From positions 1 to 9,592 of the forward strand of contig URDM01000093.1 in NCBI GenBank assembly GCA_900546575.1: a stretch of DNA of 9,592 nt, in the 5' to 3' direction. The DNA is from an uncultured Prevotella sp. (GTDB lineage Bacteria; Bacteroidota; Bacteroidia; Bacteroidales; Bacteroidaceae). The notes under the pieces were generated by a model that worked only from the letters and a program-made list of their open reading frames with translations, was not told the origin of the DNA and searched no databases. Each line of letters begins with the position of its first letter. The first letter of the stretch is position 1. This document shows positions 6,051-9,592 of this stretch, piece after piece. The position numbers and the translations under genes are program-made.

Positions 6051-9000
6051 TTAGAACATTGCCTGTATTGAGAGAGAGGTGATGCGACGTGTGGGCCAGT
6101 TACCAGTCTCGGGGTCGATACCTTTCCATTTCTTGTCGCGTGCCCACAAGAAGGGGTTGGTCATACTCGCCTTAAGAGTGAGGCGCGACAGATGCAGGGC
6201 CGAGAGTACGCTTGAGGTGAAGTCGTACGACAACGACAACGAACGACAACGTATGAAGTCGGTATTGGCAACTCTAAGGTCTGAATTGTTGTACATGTCG
6301 TAGAGACGTGCTTCAGAACTTGCCACTTGCGAGGTGTTGGGCAGGTTGATATAGGCCGACGATGTGGGTATGGACGGGATTGTTGTGATGTCGCCCGGCT
6401 TGCGCCATCGGCCGATAAGGTCCTTCGACACATTCTGCTCGGGTGTGGGCACTCCATAGTTGCTGCTCGTATCGTAGAGGGCAGGCAGTCGCGAATGTCC
6501 GCCCCATTGCACGTTGAAGAGGGCATAGAGCGACCAGTTGCGATACTTGAACATCATGTTGAGTCCGCCTGAGAAGTCGGGAGTGTACTTGCCCGACTCT
6601 ACCAGATACGCCAATGGCGACTCGGCATCCTTTACGTCCATATTGGCGAATTCGGGCGTGCCGTCCTCATCGTTCAGCCCCTTGAACTTATACGAATAGA
6701 AGGTAGAGAACGGCTTGCCGTCTACCACAGCCGTGCCGTCAAGATAGTCGGAAAGCGTGTTGATGCGCTGGTTCTTGTTGATGGCATTCTTGGTTACGCT
6801 CGTATTGAGCGACATCTGCCATGTGAAGTCCTTGGTGCGTATGGGAACGACAGTCACTACGAGGTCGTAGCCCGAGTTGGTCATCTCGCCTCCGTCGACA
6901 ATGGCGTTCTCCATACCGTTCTCGCGTGGAATGTTGCGCGACGAGAGCACATTTGAAATCTTTCTGAAATAGTTGAAAGTGAAATTGAGTCTGCCCTTCA
7001 GCAAAGCTGCATCCAGACCGATGTTGTAGGTCTTGGTCTTCTCCCATCCCAGGTCGGCATAGGGCAAAGACTTGATAGTAAGTATATAGTCGTTGTAATA
7101 CTCGTTGACGCCTCCGTCCTTGGCTATGAGATAAGGCGAAACCGACTCTACAGCATTGCCCTGGTAGCCAAACGAGGCATAAAGGTCGAAATTGTTCACT
7201 ATCTGCTGGTTGCGCATGAACTTCTCGGAAGCCATACGCCACTTGCCGCCTACCGACCAAGTAGGTTCAAACTTATGGTTCTGGTCCTGTCCGAAGCGGT
7301 TGGAGGCATCCATTCGTCCGTTAAGGTTGAGCACATAGCGGTCGTCATAAATATAGGCCAGCGAGAAATACTCGCTCAACTTATTGTTCACCTTATCCAA
7401 TATAGAGGCCTGTCCGTAGGCAAGGTCGTTGTAGTTGTCGGTCTGAAGAGTCGGACTGTAATAGGTCATTGGAGGATTGACAAAGGTCTCGCCTCGGTTG
7501 TACAGATAGCCGTAGCGTGTATTGTTGTTGCCTTTGGTCTTTACCGAATTGGTCTCGATGCCCAACTGTGCTACAAGTCTGTGACGCTCCTTCAGCAGAC
7601 GGTCGAACACGAGCGCATTACGCACGGTCAATGATGTGATGTCCGACAGACCCGTCTCAACCAGTCCACCAAACGGCAGGGGCGAATAGCCCGTCTCGGG
7701 AGCGGCATTGGCATAGGCTCCATAGTCGTAGCCACGTATGGCAGCTATGTAGAACGACTTGTCGGTAGCATACTTCTTGGTATCGGTAGAAGTAGAGGCA
7801 TACGACATAAGGCCCTGATACTCCAGTCCGGGAATGATGATCCACTTAAGGTCGACCGTAGCGCCCCACATCTTAGTATTGCTCTGGCTGCCGGTATTGG
7901 CAAGTTCGTTCTTAATATTGTACAGATAACTACGCTTTCCGGGCACGGCATTACTCTCGGCATCGGCCCATTTCTCGTGATAATACAACGAGCCGTCGGA
8001 ATTGTACATAGGAATGATACGACTAGTGTTGTAGGCATAGTTGAATGGGTCGGTACCGTAAGCAAAGCCCTTCACTTTGCGTGCCGAACCCTTGAGGTTG
8101 ACGTTGATGATGAGTCGCTTGTCGAAAAGGTTGATGGTAGAATTGGAAATGGCTGTGAACAATGTGGAAATGTTGCCAATGGCGTCGCCCTGCTCGTTGT
8201 TGTAGCCTATTGACGTGCGGTTCTGTATTCTGTCCGAGCCTCCGCTTACGCTTACCGTATGCTTGTGGCTTACCGAATTGCGGAACAGTTCCGAGAACCA
8301 GTCTGTATTCTGATTTGCCATACGGCTGTAGCCTGCATCGAATTCTTCCTTGGTTATCTGCTTGTCAAGATATGACTTGAGCAGACCTGCATAGCCCACG
8401 TTAAGGATGTTGGAGGGATACGACACGCGATCCTCATACATTTCCTTTGAAAACTGCATCATCTCGGCAGAATTCATCTGATTGTAGAGTCCGTACGATG
8501 GACGCTGACCTATAGAGAGGTCGCCACTATAGCTAACAGCCACCTTACCGCTCTGCGCCTTCTTGGTGGTGATGACAATAACACCATTGGCGGCCTCCGA
8601 GCCATAAATGGCTGTGGCGGAAGCATCCTTAAGTACTGTAATGGTCTCGATATCATTTGGATTGAGCCACGAGATGGCATTACCAGCCAGTTTGGTAATG
8701 TCGTCGGCATCGACCGAGAAGTTGGTGTTGTCGTCGGAATTAAAGGGCTGAGGGTCGCGTTGCACCACTCCGTCAACTACCCAAACGGGATTCTGACTGC
8801 CCAGCAATGATGAGGTTCCTCTGACGCGAACCTTGGCAGAAGCGCCTACCATACCCGTCTCCTGCTGTACAAGCATGCCTGGAACCTGACCTTGCAACAT
8901 CTGGTCGATAGTAGAAGCACCTGCCATAAGCACATTGTCAACCTTGACATTGGAGGCAGCACCCGTGAAGTTACCCTTGGAGGTATTCCCATAACCCGTC

Positions 9001-9485
9001 ACAACAACTTCGTCTATAGCCGTCTCGTCATCATCAAGAGCTATAAACATATTTGACTTGGCTACAAGGGTCTTCGACTTGCATCCGATATAAGCCACAC
9101 GCAATTGCGTACCATCGGCAATATTGTCGAGTTCGAAATGTCCATCGCGGTCGGCAAAGGTCTTGGTGTTGGTGCCCACTACATAGATGACAGCTCCCAC
9201 AAGCGGATAACCGTCGCGCGAAGAACTGACAGTACCCTTTACTGTCTTGCCGTTCTTCTTGACACCTGCCTTGGCCTTCACTACATTAACAAAGCGTCCC
9301 TCAACATCGTAAGCCAAAGGATGACTGCCTATGATGACCTGCATGGCCTTGTCGATAGTAGCCCCCTTGAGCCTACCGGTAGAGCGATAGTGCTCCACAT
9401 CCTGATAGGAGAAAAGCACCTTATAGACACTCACCTTCTCCAGACGCTTGAATATGGCTGGCAACGGCTCGTTGTTGAAGTCCAT
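6051..9485 (-). CDS. SusC/RagA-family TonB-dependent outer-membrane transporter with STN domain; 5' end unresolved
   Basis: This is the importing barrel of a SusCD-type pair, expected in the outer membrane and driven by TonB. Counting from the first ATG (1144 residues), an STN domain occupies about residues 1-68, a carboxypeptidase-regulatory-like (CarboxypepD_reg) domain about 82-143, a TonB-box-like DEVVVTGYG 158-166, and the plug about 170-309, with VRVRGTSS, PVWVVDGV and ITVLKDASATAIYGSEAANG, all hallmarks of SusC proteins. The rest is barrel, ending in phenylalanine (SIQAMF) as outer-membrane barrels usually do. The stop codon directly abuts the next gene's open frame. The chosen ATG cannot be the whole story: no signal peptide follows it and the STN strand begins at once. 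The same frame stays open for 35 more codons to the window edge without an ATG, GTG or TTG start. The family assignment is certain; the start is not. The substrate cannot be read from sequence; the downstream peptidases hint at peptides. Confidence 0.93.
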   Translation of the reverse strand: MDFNNEPLPAIFKRLEKVSVYKVLFSYQDVEHYRSTGRLKGATIDKAMQVIIGSHPLAYDVEGRFVNVVKAKAGVKKNGKTVKGTVSSSRDGYPLVGAVIYVVGTNTKTFADRDGHFELDNIADGTQLRVAYIGCKSKTLVAKSNMFIALDDDETAIDEVVVTGYGNTSKGNFTGAASNVKVDNVLMAGASTIDQMLQGQVPGMLVQQETGMVGASAKVRVRGTSSLLGSQNPVWVVDGVVQRDPQPFNSDDNTNFSVDADDITKLAGNAISWLNPNDIETITVLKDASATAIYGSEAANGVIVITTKKAQSGKVAVSYSGDLSIGQRPSYGLYNQMNSAEMMQFSKEMYEDRVSYPSNILNVGYAGLLKSYLDKQITKEEFDAGYSRMANQNTDWFSELFRNSVSHKHTVSVSGGSDRIQNRTSIGYNNEQGDAIGNISTLFTAISNSTINLFDKRLIINVNLKGSARKVKGFAYGTDPFNYAYNTSRIIPMYNSDGSLYYHEKWADAESNAVPGKRSYLYNIKNELANTGSQSNTKMWGATVDLKWIIIPGLEYQGLMSYASTSTDTKKYATDKSFYIAAIRGYDYGAYANAAPETGYSPLPFGGLVETGLSDITSLTVRNALVFDRLLKERHRLVAQLGIETNSVKTKGNNNTRYGYLYNRGETFVNPPMTYYSPTLQTDNYNDLAYGQASILDKVNNKLSEYFSLAYIYDDRYVLNLNGRMDASNRFGQDQNHKFEPTWSVGGKWRMASEKFMRNQQIVNNFDLYASFGYQGNAVESVSPYLIAKDGGVNEYYNDYILTIKSLPYADLGWEKTKTYNIGLDAALLKGRLNFTFNYFRKISNVLSSRNIPRENGMENAIVDGGEMTNSGYDLVVTVVPIRTKDFTWQMSLNTSVTKNAINKNQRINTLSDYLDGTAVVDGKPFSTFYSYKFKGLNDEDGTPEFANMDVKDAESPLAYLVESGKYTPDFSGGLNMMFKYRNWSLYALFNVQWGGHSRLPALYDTSSNYGVPTPEQNVSKDLIGRWRKPGDITTIPSIPTSSAYINLPNTSQVASSEARLYDMYNNSDLRVANTDFIRCRSLSLSYDFTSSVLSALHLSRLTLKASMTNPFLWARDKKWKGIDPETGNWPTRRITSLSIQAMF

Positions 9486-9545
9486 TGTGATGGCTTCCTT
9501 GCCCTTGGAGGTCTGGGAGGGTGTGTCAAAACTCCCAATATAAAT

Positions 9546-9591
9546 AAAAAAACTCGTTGTACGTTCTTGTGTGGATGTACAACGAGTTTTT
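9546..9591 (-). terminator. Perfect 15-bp hairpin with T-tract, terminator-like, upstream of SusC
   Basis: Arms at 9548-9562 and 9577-9591 are perfect reverse complements (AAAAACTCGTTGTAC and its partner) around a 14-base loop. Read leftward, toward SusC, the second arm runs into seven T residues. Read rightward it also ends in T residues, so it could stop transcription in both directions. It may end an off-window gene or act as an attenuator in the SusC leader. It lies within the open frame that continues upstream of the SusC ATG, which is hard to reconcile with a signal peptide being encoded there. A recombination site or an assembly fold-back at the edge are alternatives. Confidence 0.55.
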
Positions 9592-9592
9592 G

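Noticed and set aside
6739..7260. Minus-strand alternative frame of 173 codons inside SusC
   Set aside because: Overlaps well-conserved barrel sequence in the main frame; composition rich in R, Q and H with no domain.
9510..9545. TATATTGG as a promoter just upstream of SusC
   Set aside because: One mismatch in the -7 box and no TTG at the required distance; it lies in the T-tract of the hairpin.
9575..9592. Plus-strand ATG (MYNEFL) at the right edge as the start of a divergent gene
   Set aside because: Only six codons are visible and they lie inside a hairpin arm; no ribosome-binding site is seen.

Overview
The window looks like chromosomal DNA from a gut or oral Bacteroidales bacterium, most likely Prevotella or Segatella. 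The reasons are a SusC/SusD outer-membrane pair with typical Bacteroidetes lipoprotein signals, mostly AT-rich leaders rather than strong ribosome-binding sites, a TTG-N20-TACCTTTG promoter matching the Bacteroidetes primary sigma consensus, and moderate GC in genes against an AT-rich intergenic stretch. The genus is an inference from style, not from a marker gene.

Layout. All four convincing genes lie on the minus strand and read right to left as one apparent operon: a SusC/RagA-type TonB-dependent transporter with an N-terminal STN domain (9485-6051), a SusD/RagB-type surface lipoprotein (about 6023-4611), a 300-residue lipoprotein that looks like a degenerate member of the putative zinc-binding metallopeptidase (Peptidase_Mx1-like) family (4586-3684), and an 880-residue secreted zinc metalloprotease with an intact HEIGHTLGLMH site (3634-992). 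Gaps are 0-27, 24 and 49 bases. Positions 1-991 hold no convincing intact gene. They contain a leftward promoter at the far left, a long imperfect inverted repeat, a frameshifted small open frame that may be part of a repeated intergenic element, and a hairpin just behind the operon that may end its transcript. The right edge (9486-9592) holds a perfect 15-bp hairpin with T-tracts, immediately upstream of the SusC reading frame.

How it may work together. SusC and SusD form a lidded outer-membrane importer energised by TonB. Peptidase-family proteins in place of glycoside hydrolases suggest a locus for capturing protein or peptide, by analogy with RagAB of Porphyromonas gingivalis, rather than a glycan utilisation locus. 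The STN domain suggests control by an ECF sigma/anti-sigma pair that would lie to the right, outside the window.

Points deserving most attention: SusC has no signal peptide within the window although its frame stays open to the edge; the edge hairpin could be a terminator, a recombination site or an assembly fold-back; and the third gene appears to have lost the HExxH motif of its family.
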